NCBI GenBank assembly: GCA_022885665.1
Contig: JAGQDJ010000035.1
Location: 29,488-93,487 of the forward strand
Source of the DNA: Triops longicaudatus
Lineage: Eukaryota; Arthropoda; Branchiopoda; Notostraca; Triopsidae
DNA length: 64,000 bases
Direction of reading: 5' to 3'
Under the pieces are notes generated by a model that was given only the letters and a program-made list of their open reading frames with translations, searched no databases and was not told the DNA's origin. Positions within the stretch are counted from its first letter, which is position 1. Each line of letters starts with the position of its first letter. Both the position numbers and the translations under genes were made by a program. Below, in pieces: positions 37,042 through 49,926 of the stretch.

Positions 37042-40000
37042 CTGTGGTTTTCCCACACACATATGACCATCACATTTACACACAAGACATGAAAGGGAAG
37101 CTTGTGCGGAGACGTGGGGACCGTAGAAACGCCGTATAGGCGTGGCCTTATTTGACTGTGGCGTACGGAAGTTCTACACATGCGTCTTTTCTTGTCATCT
37201 CCTGGTCTATTCGCATTGGTCGCGTAAGAACGATATGGTCGATCGTTGGATCAGGCCAAAGGTGCCGGTCGAAGGGTCGACTCCCTCCATGGGACACTTG
37301 ATGAGACGAAAAGGCGTGCCGCCGCATACACAAGTACGCGGGACGGAAACTTAACGACGGGTCATGCAAAAAGGAGGAGAGGGAGGGAGGGTTTTTGATC
37401 GAGAAAACACTTACGTGCGCAAAGGACACTAAATGATCGGCGACTATCAAGAACGCAGACCAAAAGTGAACCACACATTTTCCCGTGCGGGTTGTTCGTT
37501 CAACCATTCCTCACGGAATTGACCTTAAAAAAGATTCCTTTGGTGTGAATTTGCCGTAAAATTTGTACTTTGTGCAAAACCAAAGACGAAGAATTTCCAC
37601 ACATCTTATTCGAATATCAGGCCTCGCAGGTGATCTTATCTCTCTATTAAAGTATTCAAATTCATAGAAGGATTAATTCTACGGTATTCAATTCCGATCT
37701 TATGTTAAGATTTACAGTTAACTGTTCTATTTTTATTACAACAACCTTATCAGGATGTAAAGCTACTTATTTAAGAACACTTTCACAATATGGTGCAAAA
37801 AAAATTCACTCAACCCTCAGAGATCTATTTTAATGTTGAGCCATTTAGATGAACCTCCTGAGGCACGGAAAACTGTTAGTAGACCCAAAATTCACTATCT
37901 GAGAACACTATTTTTTTATTTATTACTTTTTTATTTACATAAACCGGAGTTTTTTGACACCTACGTAATTGCCCGCAGCTAGTTAAAAGGGGCTCTTTTA
38001 TAGCGATATCTACCATACCTATCGACTGTTGTTCAATTTTACGGGTTCAAATTCAAAGTTAAATCTAATACACATTCGAATAATACAGAGCAAAATTGGT
38101 AGCGTGATATAAGCTTAATATAGTAATTTTCGCGAACTGGAAGGATCTGAGAGAGCACATGGCATAATGAAGGCAACAGTGAATGTTACATTTATTTATT
38201 GCGGGAGCTGTAGTAGGTAATGCAAATGGATCTCTGTACAGGCGTTTAAGAACTCGACAAATGACCACTTAGGCTCAAAAATATTTGACCAAATATTCTT
38301 CCATAGACACAATTAGTTGACTCCCCTAAAACCCTAATAACGTAATTGATTTCAACAATTTGTAATCCAACAGTGGACTTGTACCCAGATAAGGCAATAA
38401 ATAATAATAGTAAGTATGTGTTTTTGGCGTAAGGAAATCGTAAGAAGGACGCCCGCACTAGTACCTTGTAGTTAGCATGGGGCTTTTGACTTGGACTCAT
38501 TCTTGTGATTAGTACTGTACTACAGCTATTTTCGAACTTATGCATAATGCGGTGAGATAGTTGGTCTCGTCAGGTAGGAAACAGTAATCTAATCAGAGAG
38601 TCACTCACAAGGTGTCTTCATTCACACGGCCTAATCTTTAGCGCTATTTTCGAAGGCTTTCATTGTTGCGCCATTTTGCACAGATTCTGTGCCAATTGTT
38701 TTTCCGTTAGTTTTTTTTTTCTTGCAGGCATTTCAAGTATTGTTCTAAGAGTAAAAATGCAGGACTGCTGCTGACACACATGTTAGTGAGTAGGAGCCAC
38801 CTTATCCGTTTTCGAGAGTCTGAGAGCCCCGTCATGTGTGCAAACTTCGCTTAGAACGGCTCAGAGGGGCAGAAGCTACGAGAGCTTCAAGTGTCACTAA
38901 GTTCAACACTTCATATGAGTGGTAATGACAGCAGCTTTTAGCACTCCCTAGCTATTTGCTATTGTCACTTACAAAAACGCACTTGGGGTTTGCATATCAG
39001 GATGAGTACGTATTCATGAGGTGAAGAGTGTCATCGGAATAGAGGAAACGGCTAAGTGTGCATAAGTTGGTAGAACACGCTTAAACGATGCACAGATTTA
39101 ATTAACGTGTGACTAATCCTGACACCTGTATAAAAGGTGTGAGGAACAGAAGGGTAAGATGTAAGGGACAAGTACAGGATTTCAACAAGCCGCTTTAATG
39201 CCGAACTTGTGACAGTTCTGATAAAGGCAGGGAAAAGTCACAGCTGCGTGCGGGGTTGACCTCAGAATCGTTAATCAAAGTACATTTTAAAAAAAATGAG
39301 TTTTAACTAAAGGTCATACATAAAAGTTCTAACATCGCTGAATGTCGCTCGCGTATCATGAATCGGCAATTTTTAACTCCAATTCTGTCCCTTTGTGACT
39401 CAAAGAAGTTTGAATAAGCTTAAAAGAAGTAATTCGTCACAAAATTTTGACAACATCGAACGTAATATCATAGCCTTCTTATACACGCGGGTCTATTCAA
39501 AAGTTCCCCGATTGCAACACCGTGCTTAAGTAGGATTAAGTAGGCTTCTGCCTAGAAAGTTCCTAAGTATCTTCCGAATCTAAGAACATCTACTACCTTT
39601 GGTGACAGATAGCCTTTTATAACTCATGTGATAATAATCATTAATATCACCAGCAATAAACAAATGTTGGGTTGACACTCATTGGTGTCTTTTAATAATT
39701 ATTTGTGATCAGCGGCAGCATAGGTGACGCTCTATTTACATACCTGACCCAACTGGTTGCTATGTTCAAGTGCTGTAAAATCAATCCGATTGAAAATTGT
39801 TGGATTGTACGTTCCGGGCATAGAACTTTACCATAAACATGACGCATTTTTTATTTTTATTTTTTATTTTTTGACATATAGTGAACATGTACCTACGCTC
39901 ATTACAGTTAATAGGTATTCGTTTATTTTTCGAAACACAACCTAAGTTGTCACTTTAGTCAATTTTTGGCATTTAGAATATAACGTACATAATTCGACAA

Positions 40001-40622
40001 ATTGCTCCAATTTTTTTCTTGTCCTGTATGTGTCTTGTCATAAGACACAAGACACGCTTCTTAGCCACGCTATAATGTCCGCAAGACTCTTGTAGACGTT
40101 ATAGCGTGCCTAAGAGGTGCTACTGGAGTAAAAAACACAAAAAAATCCACAGAAGCAAAGTTGGTTTAGAATTTATGGTCGTGGTGAAGAAATGACATTC
40201 CCTTCTTCGGATCATAAACGATAGTTGGGGCACCAAGCTGGGGTAACCTAAGTGTACAGAAAGACAAGAAGTCCATACAATATGCAAAATGCTGTCTTGT
40301 GCCACCTTTAGTGGTATAGGTCATTAAGGAGTTTGGGGTCTACTTCAAACACTTATGTGTCACGTCCAGCAGGGCAGAAAAAGACCCCCTCACGCTCTCT
40401 AAGCCAATACACTTGTTAACATGTAGCACACTAGCCGTGAACCCAGGTGGTGAGCTCACACGCCTTATGCCCTTTCATGCCATACTACGCCCACCTGTGC
40501 TTCAATTACACTTGCACTAGATGAAATATGCTTTTGAGCACTAGCTAATAGTTAACACGCTATTTTTCATTACAGTAGTCCAAATTGGAGATTGTTGAGG
40601 AAGGGAAAAAAAAAGGGAGACA
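37042..40622. other. Intergenic region upstream of the nuclear receptor
   Basis: Apart from a possible minus-strand first exon at 37507-37415 and paired hairpins at 40031-40117, nothing was recognised. The promoter of the plus-strand nuclear receptor should lie at the right end. Open frames at 38065-38545 have no recognisable domain. Confidence 0.4.
40031..40117. repeat. Two adjacent hairpins
   Basis: Hairpin A (40031-40054) has an 8-base perfect stem TGTCTTGT. Hairpin B (40057-40117) pairs CTTAGCCACGCTATAATGTC with a right arm that differs at two positions, and its loop contains a further CAAGA/TCTTG pair. No 8-base target duplication was seen. It may be a foldback element or a structured transcript. 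Confidence 0.65.
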
Positions 40623-43600
40623 ATGGACCGTGACAACAACGCCAGCCGACGCGCTGAAGTGCTGTGTCGGGTTTGTGGGGACAAAGCCTCCGGTCGCCAT
40701 TACGGCGTAGCCAGTTGCGATGGATGCCGAGGTTTCTTCAAACGGAGCATTCGCAGGTAATGCATTCTTTAAAATAAGGGAATCAACAAATAAGGTAAGC
40801 CTGCACCATGCATACTATATTGCACTGCAGTACCTTTTGTTAAATTTGAATAGGCTGAAAAATTTCAAGCAGCGTACTACTTACGCCACCTTGTGGATCG
40901 CGATTCGTTTAATCAACTTTGCATTGACTAGAAAGACAGTGTTGTAAGAGATAAGTCTGTTCAAAATGAAGACATATAAATGTTTAAGGTACTTACTCAC
41001 GGACAGTATGAGAATTTCTCTCAATAATCTCACGAAAGTATTACTAAGGTGCAAAGTTGACTTTATTTCAATTATCAATCCAATTGGGAGTTTTTTAATT
41101 ATTTTCCTAATCCAATTAACACCCCTGAATCTAAATTTATCAATAAAACTTCGATTCTGATCGGTTGACAAAATCGGACTACTACTGTATAAATAAAAAG
41201 TTCATTGTGTAGCGGAAAAATCCTTATATGAATAGGCTCGGGACCGGACAGTGTTCAAATAGCGGAGTACTAAAAAATACGGAGTCGAATTGCATTAAAT
41301 GGGGTTAAACGGGACCGCCAGCTTTTTATACAATTGTGCGAAGTATTCAAATAACCGCTATTTAATTAAATGGAGACCACTGTAGAAAACACGTGATCCT
41401 CATTACATTGCTAATAGAGGATTTTCATTCAGGGGGGGTAATTTTTTACCTTTGAAACACTTCCTATCTTCCCCCTTATAAATAAAAACTTCGCGGGGAG
41501 GGCAACCCTCTAACCCACCTGGGTACAGCCTTGTCGGAAAGCACTATAGGCAAAATCTATGGTCATTCATACTTACAGTACAGAGTTCACCCATCTCTAC
41601 AATTTTTATTCAAATATTCATTTCTTTTTGTCCTTTTTCGACAACATAGAAACCTGGATTATGTGTGCAAAGAATCGAATTCCTGCGTGGTCGATGTCAG
41701 TCGGCGAAATCAATGTCAAGCTTGCAGGTTCCGCAAATGCTTGGAAGTGAACATGAAGCGTGAAGGTAAGAGCTTAAGGTTCATTAACCCTTTTGCACAG
41801 TACTTTCCGAGAAATACTCACAAATAAAGCAAAATGTAGGTAATGGTACAGACACAAAAGCTGGTATCTTGCCAACAAGGGCAGGGATGTTATTCACGAA
41901 CCATGGCATTTTTGCCAATGGCGAGTTGCCATAGATTACCTGCTACAAGGTAAAAACACAAAAGCGCAAAGGAGGGATACCGGTTCTGCAGATCTGTGCT
42001 AGCTTCGCAGCCTCCTTCCGTGTGCGCATCTCGTAATTGGTTGGGCCACCGCAGCTCCCGCTCGCCCAATGAGCACTTTTTGCTTGCTTATGCAAACTAA
42101 ACCCTGAACCTTCTCCTTTCTCTTGTTCACTGGGTTCTGTAAGCATCTCAACTCTTACCCGATGCCCCACCACGATGCAAGTGTGGACGTGACTACATTC
42201 GAACAGGTCCTTTTAGCGAATCAAATTACACGGGAATGATTCATCAAACAAAATTAACACAAAAATCACGAATATCTTAAGCGGTAAAAATTGCGCAAAA
42301 ATTAACCAATACCTAAGCTAGATAATAGCTAGGAAAGTAAAACTATGAATAACAAAACGAAGACAAAATAAAAAAAAAGAATCTAGAAAAAGTTAAACGC
42401 CCTGAAGGATGTGTGAGTTTCATAGGATTTTATTCCTAGTACAAACCATGCATTCTGGTAATTAGAGTTAGAATAAATACCAGCAACAACTGTATTTCAA
42501 TATGCTGAAAAAAGCTGTCAAACAAAAAATGAAAATTGCAGTAAACTTAAGGGTTCGTGCCTTTTGAACCTAGTTGTACAGGCATAAACTAACAAACGTA
42601 TCTATTTTCTTTTATATTACAGCCGTGCAACACGAACGCGCACCACGGGGCGTTCTTAAGAGGACGACCTATTCGACGGAATTCCTGTCCCCCGCCACGG
42701 GACATCCACCCACTCCTCACGGGCTGGCATTTCACCCCGGTTTGCTGCCTTTCCACGTGCGTCCGTCACTTGCCCCGCTTTTCCCTCCCCTTTCCGCCAT
42801 GCACTTGTACCCTCATCCATCCCTTAGCTTGCCCGCAGTAAGTCAAGCCACCCTCACGCCCCTACCGGTGCTACCCACCAACCCTTCGAGTCCTGCGCCG
42901 AAGAAACAGCCTACCATGAAGGAAGACGAAGTCAGCAGTTCTGGTGACGACCCACCTAGGATTTCCGCCGAGCCGGTACATCCAAATTCCTCTGCCCGAA
43001 GGCCAGGTTAGTTCTCAATGACATATACTGAAGAGTAGTGGGAAAAAAAAAAAAAAGATCGACCGTATACTTACGCCGCGGAACTGCGTGCAGTCAGGCT
43101 ACGTTTGCTTCGCCATCTTAACATGCGTTACCGAGCAAAATGTCAAAGACTACCATGCTTATTTTGCTCGGTAACGCGAATTAACATACCTTAGGTACAC
43201 TTGGGTGTTTAGGTATCATAAAAACGCACTGCGCTGCGAAAGTAGCTCGTAATCCGTTCTGCTTCGATCAGTAACATTTGTTAAGATGGCAGTGCAAACG
43301 TAGCCTTATCGAATGTCCCCCCCCCCCATGATTCGGGGCAAAGCTCTTGCAATAGGACTTTCATTGTTGCCCAGTGTAGGACATTTGCTTCGGTCGTTTC
43401 TTAGGCCGAGCGCTGCGGCAATATTCTTGGTTTATACGTTGCCTATCAATAATGAATATTGATAGGGAATCAATCTAGTTGCGAAGACGTTCGCAACGGC
43501 AGTACAGCACCTGCCGCCTTGACGGGACTGCCACAAGCGAGCGACGGCCGTGCTTTGAAAAATTTCTTGGCATCGGTTACGCATTCGCCGACCGTTGCGG

Positions 43601-46165
43601 AGAATGACAGTACTGGAAGTAAAGTATATGAAGCGGCAGCCCGACTGCTCTTTATGGCGGTCCGGTGGTCCAAGGGAATTCCTTCTTTTGCCCAGGTATT
43701 CTTAACAAAATTTCCATCGTATTTTTCCCACTGTGAGATTCAGAGACGCCTAACATCCATGATTTTTATTTTAGCTCAGCTTCCGCGACCAGACGACACT
43801 CTTAGAAGAATCTTGGACACAACTATTTGTTCTCAACGCGGCCCAGTGGGGTTTGCAATTCCATGAAGGTATGAACATCGCACAGTAGACACTCAAGATC
43901 CAACAAAACGACAAGTTCCAAACAACAATCACTTATAAAGATCCTCGAGTAACAGGAAAGTTAGAGAACGAGGTAAAAAAGTGTCCAGTAACTGGCACTC
44001 TTTTAACACAAAAGGGGTACCTTTCAAAAATTTGATGGGGAAGTGAAAGACTCTTTACGGTTTCTCAAATTCTCAATGTAAAGCGACGGAAGAAGCTAAG
44101 CATGTTCAGCTTCCGCGATGAAGAGGCATTCTAAAGATACCAAAACCATGCTGACACATTTCGTGGCAACACGAGGTTGAATATAAGATACGGTAATTCT
44201 TTTTGGTGTCTTTTTTTCTGTCTTTGAATCTTTAATAGCAACAGGTGACTGTGAGAGTTAAAAGTTCTGTATTTTTTTCAGAGAGACAGTGCATTGATCA
44301 GCTTTCTATTACCTAAATCAAAACCAACACAGACTTTTGCCTCTAGGCAAATTCGATGTTCAAAGTTGCCCGAAGAAACTCCAACCCTTTCTCCGTGTTA
44401 TAACTTATGGGCTTTTGGAGTGGGCCGCGTCGCGTTTAGGGAAGTCCCGAATTGTGATGAAAAAGCACACGAAACTCTTAAACCCCACTCCAACTTGAGT
44501 CCACTGTTGGCATTTACAAGACTCCAAGTACTATGGAACCCGCACACAACAAAGAGCTCGGGATCGGATAGGCCGTATTAGAACAAAAAGATTATCGGTA
44601 TCAGGGCCATATGCAGGATTTCGGTTCGGGAGGGGGGGGGGGGCAGTCGTATGCAAATTTTTTTGACCCTTTGTTAGTCGCCTATACTTACCTGTGCTTT
44701 GTTAGTCACTTATTATTAGTTAGTCGCCTATATATAAGTGTTATCGGTAAAACCGAACATCGTTTTCATCGGATTAGATGACTAAAGCGGGTTAGCGCTA
44801 TATCATACATCGTTATACGTTAGTTCCACTGTCATAGTGAAAGCTATGGGAAGTGCAACGAAGTGTGAATATGGAAAGGAGTTTTAAGTTTTTTGGCTTT
44901 ATTTCCTATTTTTTTCCGTTCTCTTTTCATTCATATTTCTTCCCTAGAATATCTGGAGTCCGGGGTGCATCCAGGATTTTGGTTCGGGGTGGGTGGGGGG
45001 ATATTCGGGAGGGGATTTACCACATGCAATTTCTTTTTACGCTTGGCTTTTCCCTATCTTTCCCATTAGGAAGGAAATATTTCTGTGGGGGGAGGGGGGT
45101 CAAATCTCTACCATACCCCCTTAAATACGGTATTGACTGGAGTGCCCTTTACTGCTTCACTTTAACAATTTCCTTCAAAGTTGTTTCCGTGTGGGTTAAC
45201 TTTGAACCCGTGCTTTAAAAATAAAATACTCACACGCCTCAGTAAAAATTTAGTAGCTTATTCGATTCTGCACAGTTTTCTACAGAGCCGAAACTTTTTC
45301 TTAAACACTGGCCGAAATAAACAAGAGAAAGTAAACGAAAACGCGTTATTTTGTTCAACCTCGAAAAATTATAGTTTTCGCCAAAATCGCAGTTCCGAAG
45401 TTCACCAGTTAGTTACAATTTCAACGGGAAAAAAAACATCGGAAAAAAAAAGAGTTTGAACGAAAATAAGAGCAGGCCGACCAAAACTGGCGCGTAAAAC
45501 AAACAATACTTGAACGACTGTTATTCATATATGAACGACTTTTGCCAAATTTGGGGTAATTTGCTATGCACTATGCCCCGTGGGATAACTCGAAGCCTCG
45601 AATGCTTGGGCTTTTATAAGCGACGGCGCATGAGTTTATGAAGTGCATGAAAAAGCCATCTGTGTGAAGAATTTGATCATTTGCATTTAATAAGCTATAA
45701 CCTGTGTTAGGTTACTGTTTGCGCGATTCCGGAGCGTCTCCTGCGCACCAAGCTAGGATCATGGCCGACGCCCGCCGGCTGCGCGATGTGATTGTGCGTT
45801 TCAACACTCTCAACGTAGATCATACCGAGTTTGCCTACCTGAAAGCTCTGGTTCTCTTCAAGCCCGAAGTCCGTACCTTGCGCGATTCCTTATCGGTGGA
45901 AGTCATCCAAGATCAAACCCATCTCATGCTCCAAGACTACTGTTTCACCAGTTGCACGCCACCTGGAACTCTGCTGCCCAATTTGCAGCACCCTTCTGCC
46001 GGTGCGGGCCGTTTTGGCAAACTTGTCCTACTCCTACCAGCCACATGTGCCGTGAGTGCACAAAGCTTAGTAGAGCTCTTCTTTAAAAGAGTCATTGGTG
46101 ATATCCCCATGGAAAGATTGTTAGCTGACTTGATTAACAGCGAGTGTTACCCAGCGAATTCATAG
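40623..46165 (+). CDS. Hr51: Nuclear receptor, NR2E class (Hr51/FAX-1/PNR-like)
   Basis: A ligand-domain transcription factor; in flies and worms this class acts in neuron identity and wiring. Exons 40623-40756, 41650-41765, 42623-43006, 43466-43695, 43775-43868 and 45711-46165 keep phase and give 470 residues. The DNA-binding domain starts at residue 15: CRVCGDKASGRHYGV, P-box CDGCRG (32-37), FFKRSIRR, then after the intron NLDYVCKE, RRNQCQACRFRKCLEVNMKRE and AVQHERAPR. The fit is closer to Hr51/FAX-1 than to tailless or vertebrate NR2E3. The hinge is rich in Pro, His and Leu. The ligand-binding domain shows ARLLFMAVRWSKGIPSFAQ, SFRDQTTLLEESWTQLF and NAAQWGLQ, and ends with the AF-2 helix PMERLLADLI. 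The start ATG lies 12 residues before the first zinc cysteine; a longer N-terminus from an upstream exon is possible. The symbol is by class, not by tree. Confidence 0.88.
41218..41393. repeat. Tc1/mariner- or pogo-like remnant
   Basis: It shares GAATAGGCTCGGGACCGGAC with 9573-9665. Its right end, read inward, begins TACAGTGGTCTCCATTTAAT and contains TTATTTGAATA, which also occurs at the left end of the 9.6-kb copy. The TA next to CAGT fits Tc1/mariner-type targets. It lies in intron 1 of the nuclear receptor. Confidence 0.4.
41432..41522. repeat. G-rich dispersed repeat, short copy
   Basis: A run of G, a T-rich part and a CTATCTT-CCC block, followed by TAAAT and a second G-rich patch. The order resembles 44963-45130, and 44606-44670 is a third partial copy. 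The class is unknown. Confidence 0.35.
43096..43306. mobile_element. Short inverted-repeat element (MITE-like)
   Basis: The outer arms 43096-43123 and 43279-43306 are near-perfect inverted repeats starting AGGCTACGTTTGC and containing CCATCTTAACA. Nested inside is a second, perfect 17-base inverted repeat (GCGTTACCGAGCAAAAT, 43125-43141 with 43161-43177). The element is 211 bases long and lies in intron 3 of the nuclear receptor. No clear target-site duplication was found, so the superfamily is open. Confidence 0.7.
43442..43466 (+). other. Perfect hairpin spanning a 3' splice site
   Basis: A 10-base perfect stem CCTATCAATA/TATTGATAGG with a 5-base loop. The predicted acceptor AG of nuclear-receptor exon 4 is at 43464-43465, inside the right arm, so the splice site would be buried if the hairpin forms in the transcript. 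Confidence 0.7.
44155..44950. repeat. Dispersed repeat, related to 36170-36670
   Basis: Collinear with 36170-36670 but interrupted: the right-hand T-rich block (about 44866-44950) is separated from the left part by a G-rich patch near 44606-44670 that belongs to another repeat. It lies in intron 5 of the nuclear receptor, which is 1.84 kb. Confidence 0.55.
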
Positions 46166-48039
46166 TCACCCCAATAATGAGAAAGATTCTTGTCAGTAGA
46201 TGTGGCTACATTCCAGATTTGATTTTTTTTTTTGCGCAAAGTTCTCACTCATAAAGTAGTCGCACAAGAAGCGGACTCCATAAAACAATCACGTACCGTC
46301 GTATTAACAAGCCAAATTTTCGGTCCAAATTCAACCTCCGTTTGCTTCATTAGAATGCCGTAACGAACCCAGTCTATCACAGAAAATCCGCTATACCGGA
46401 GGAGGTCGAAGGGTCTCTGTCCACACAAATATAAAGGAAGTTGTCTAATATAGCGAACTTCAAGCATACAGAACAAACGTCTCTGGTTCCAAAAGTTCGT
46501 GTCTAGCGTTATTTTTCTGCCCCAGGAATGGTCATTTTCGTAATTGTCGGATTAACCGCCTTGCCGTTCATCCAGCCATTCCGTTGGTACGGCTCCATGG
46601 AAACCGCATAAGAGAGCTTCTATGGTACTCACTGACAGCACTCGTAACAAAACTTACCCAGATTAAAGGTCCTCTTCTAATTTCGCTCCTCTTACGTGAG
46701 CTAAGACAAACCTTTGGTGTGTTGCCCCAGCATTCGTTGTTGCCAACAATGAACGTTGAGAGTTCCTAATCAGATTTCACAGTGGGAATATTCGAGTCTC
46801 GAGCTTCGAAATATGGAGACACAGTATAAAGATTTGAAACCACAGTATAAAGGATTACATCTTTATAATGTGTGGTTGGAAAGTTCAGTGTTGATAAAGA
46901 GTGATTGCCGTTGCCAGTCTGCGTCCAGCTCGTCCCCCGGAAACACTAAGTTTTAGTCGGTGCGAGTTTTTAGGGAAGTCCCACAATTGTTCCGCTAGTT
47001 GTCTTACAGACACTGTAAACGTTGCATCTTTTTATCCCCTCAATGTACTCTCTTAAAAAAAGTTCCTTTATAATAATGTTCGCTAAGCGTTGAAGTTCAT
47101 TCTTACGAAAAGTCGCACTAATACGAGCGCTGATCAATTTGCTCGTGGATTCCACCATGGTAATCAAAGACCCCTGTCACTTATACGAACACGGTTAGTG
47201 CAAAAGATTTTAGTCATATTTTGTATGCTCGGCCTCGCATGGCTCTGGTGCCCTGTAAATGAATAAATCACTGAAAAATTTGTGTTTTTTTTTAACTAGA
47301 ATAATTTAATCTCATGGTAGAAATGGGAGAATACAACGCACAGACCAGACGACCAGCTTGCGTACACAGCCCACGCGACAAATTTCCATGGGAAGTTCGA
47401 AAACAAGTGGACAAAAAAGGGGGAGGAGGGAGAGGAGAAAATACAACCCAAATCCCGCGGTCACACTTCCAAACAAGCTTGCTTTCGGGGGTAGTGGGAG
47501 GAGCTTTTTGTCCACAACAACTTTTAATCTTGACTCCACTTCCTGCAACAGAAATGTTCTTGCTCTTCCATAGAATTTGTTTTTCGTATTGTTTCGTTGG
47601 CAACTGACACTTCTGAGCCGCAACTAATGAATTCTCCGGTTTCAAATCTACCACGGACTATGATCATCAACAGAAGGGGCGGTACGGTAGGGTATGGGTG
47701 GAAATGGATGCATGTATGTGTTGTTGGGGGAGAGGCTGGCGGGACGATATGGTCAACGAGAATACAAAAAAGGAACACATTAAAAAAGAACATATTTCCC
47801 CAGAAAAACAAATACGGCGTCGGAAAAAGTAAAGAGAAACAACGTAAAAATTACGCTGTGTACAAATAATCGTTGGATCCAAGTGTCAGCCAATCATAAT
47901 CAAAGTCAGCGTAAACGAGATTTCTACGCGTTACAAACCCCGAAGCCGTTTCGATTTGAAGATGAAGAAAAAATTGTAAAATGTGAACATAAGAGGCCGC
48001 TTCAATCCCTTGAGGCAACACGGGTGCTGCCATCTTTTG

Positions 48040-48047
48040 TGAGGTAG
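48040..48047 (-). promoter_or_regulatory. let-7 8-mer target site
   Basis: The minus-strand transcript reads CTACCTCA, a full 8-mer match to the let-7 seed with A opposite position 1. It lies about 5.1 kb downstream of the Imp stop codon. Confidence 0.5.
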
Positions 48048-49718
48048 ATACTCGACACACGTCATACCGGCGAGATAAGAAATGGAAAATGAAAATTTTT
48101 GCTGACAGGGCGGGGATTATGGAGGCATCGGAGGGTCTATAGCCAAAACACTAGGAATTCCACTTCCTTTAACGTTACATTTTGAATACTTGGTATCATA
48201 AGGCAGGTACAAGCTCCATGGGGAGTACATCCATAAAGCTTTAGCTTTGATTGCACGTCGGTAATTTTTTTTTCCTTAGTTATACCGTTTCCCAAACAGA
48301 GGAAGAGGGTTTTGTCACAGAAACACCTCTCCCTTGCATCTTCAAATAAAAAAAGACTGGTAGTTGGTTGGTTGTGGTGTAAAAAAAAGTATATCGGACT
48401 GGAGTAAAAAAATTGATGTTCCATACGGGCGGGGCAAATCGGGAGGTAGATTGCAACAATGATGATGCACACACAAATAATTCACAGCGCAAAACAAAAA
48501 GAGACGTACGGGGCTACAGTAAGGTAATTATCATGGATTCGTTCATATTTACGGTACAAGAAAATCATTTAAAACTGATATTTCTTTTTAAAAAAATTAG
48601 TAATCTTATTAATCATCCTTTTAAGGGGGAAGGAGGTGTGGGGAGGGTCAGAAATTTTCCTCGTAGCCTTTTTTCGTATCAAAGCAATGATGATGGGAGA
48701 ATGAGGTTAGAGTTTAAGAAATGAAGATAACGGAGGACAAAAACGCCAGCCAAGTCAAAAGTTCCGTGAAGAGGGACAACAATTTCTCTGAAAATTTAAG
48801 AGTCTGGTGTGAAATTCAGGGGAAATTCGAATGAAGTTCTTACTACTTAAAGCGTTCCAATTCGTCATAGTCAAATGTGATTATGAAAAAACATCGAGTC
48901 TACCATTAAATTTTCAAGCTTGATTCTTTCTTTGCTAAAGCGTGCAGGAATTACTAACTCAAAAAGCAGAGGAAAAATGTGTTTCAAACTCAGTCAATGC
49001 AAAACAGAAATCGAACAGCATCATGACCCACAGGAAATTTCCAGAAACTTGATCAAGTCGAGGTGTGTGTTAAAATTAAAATAATAATAAACAAAACTAC
49101 CAAGAACCTCAGGCATACCAAGTGGAGCGCGCTAAAGCGTAGAAATTGTCCTCTTGGTGATAAGACTGCACAGAACAAAGTACAGTAAAGTTCCAATATT
49201 CTCAAAAACTTCATAAACATATTTGCCAAAGTTTTAGGAGGTTTACGGACACAGAGCTTTACTTTTAAATTTTCACTTATTCGCGAGAGAAAATCAGTTT
49301 TCGGTAGCCCAAATCAATTATCCACAACACTGCCCTATCAACAATGTTTAAAAACCCAAAAAACTGTCTGAAGGAAATCAACGTGATCGCCTGATCCGTC
49401 GAAACTTGAGTAATTGGAGTTTTACTGTTGTTCGCTCTGTCCTAACAACTGTTTTTCTAATGGATATTCCGTAACGGTAGTGCCGAAACCTTAACAGCAA
49501 TTTACATACAACCCCAGAAAATTTACGTTCTCCACGTTGAAGGCTCTTTTAAGATCAGTTAATCCAGAGAAAACAACAACATGAAAGAAAGGGTACGTAA
49601 TGCCCACCCACATCCTCCCACCTTCGTTTGGTCAGTCAGAAAATGCGCGCATAGTTGTTGCGAAGTTGGTCCGTGCAAAAAAGCTTCCTGACTACTGAAA
49701 TTTCAAAAGCTACTAAAC

Positions 49719-49926
49719 CAGTGGTGCCCAACCTACGGCCCACGGGCCATATCCGGCCACCGAAGGTGCCTCATACGGCCCGCTCATTTATACCGCTCCT
49801 GTATATCATTGCATAATTTCATTTTTAACGTCAACATGATTCTGGCGAAACCGGAACATTTAGGCCCGCGAGATTTTATATCATGTCGCGCGCGGCCCTC
49901 GGGCGAAAAAAGGTTGGGCACCACTG
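49719..49926. mobile_element. hAT-type MITE with intact target-site duplication
   Basis: 208 bases with terminal inverted repeats: the left end is CAGTGGTGCCCAACCT, and the right end is its exact complement AGGTTGGGCACCACTG. It is flanked by an exact 8-base duplication TACTAAAC at 49711-49718 and 49927-49934. The ends and the GGCCC-rich interior resemble hAT-type non-autonomous elements widespread in animals. It sits in the probable Imp 3'UTR. Confidence 0.92.
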
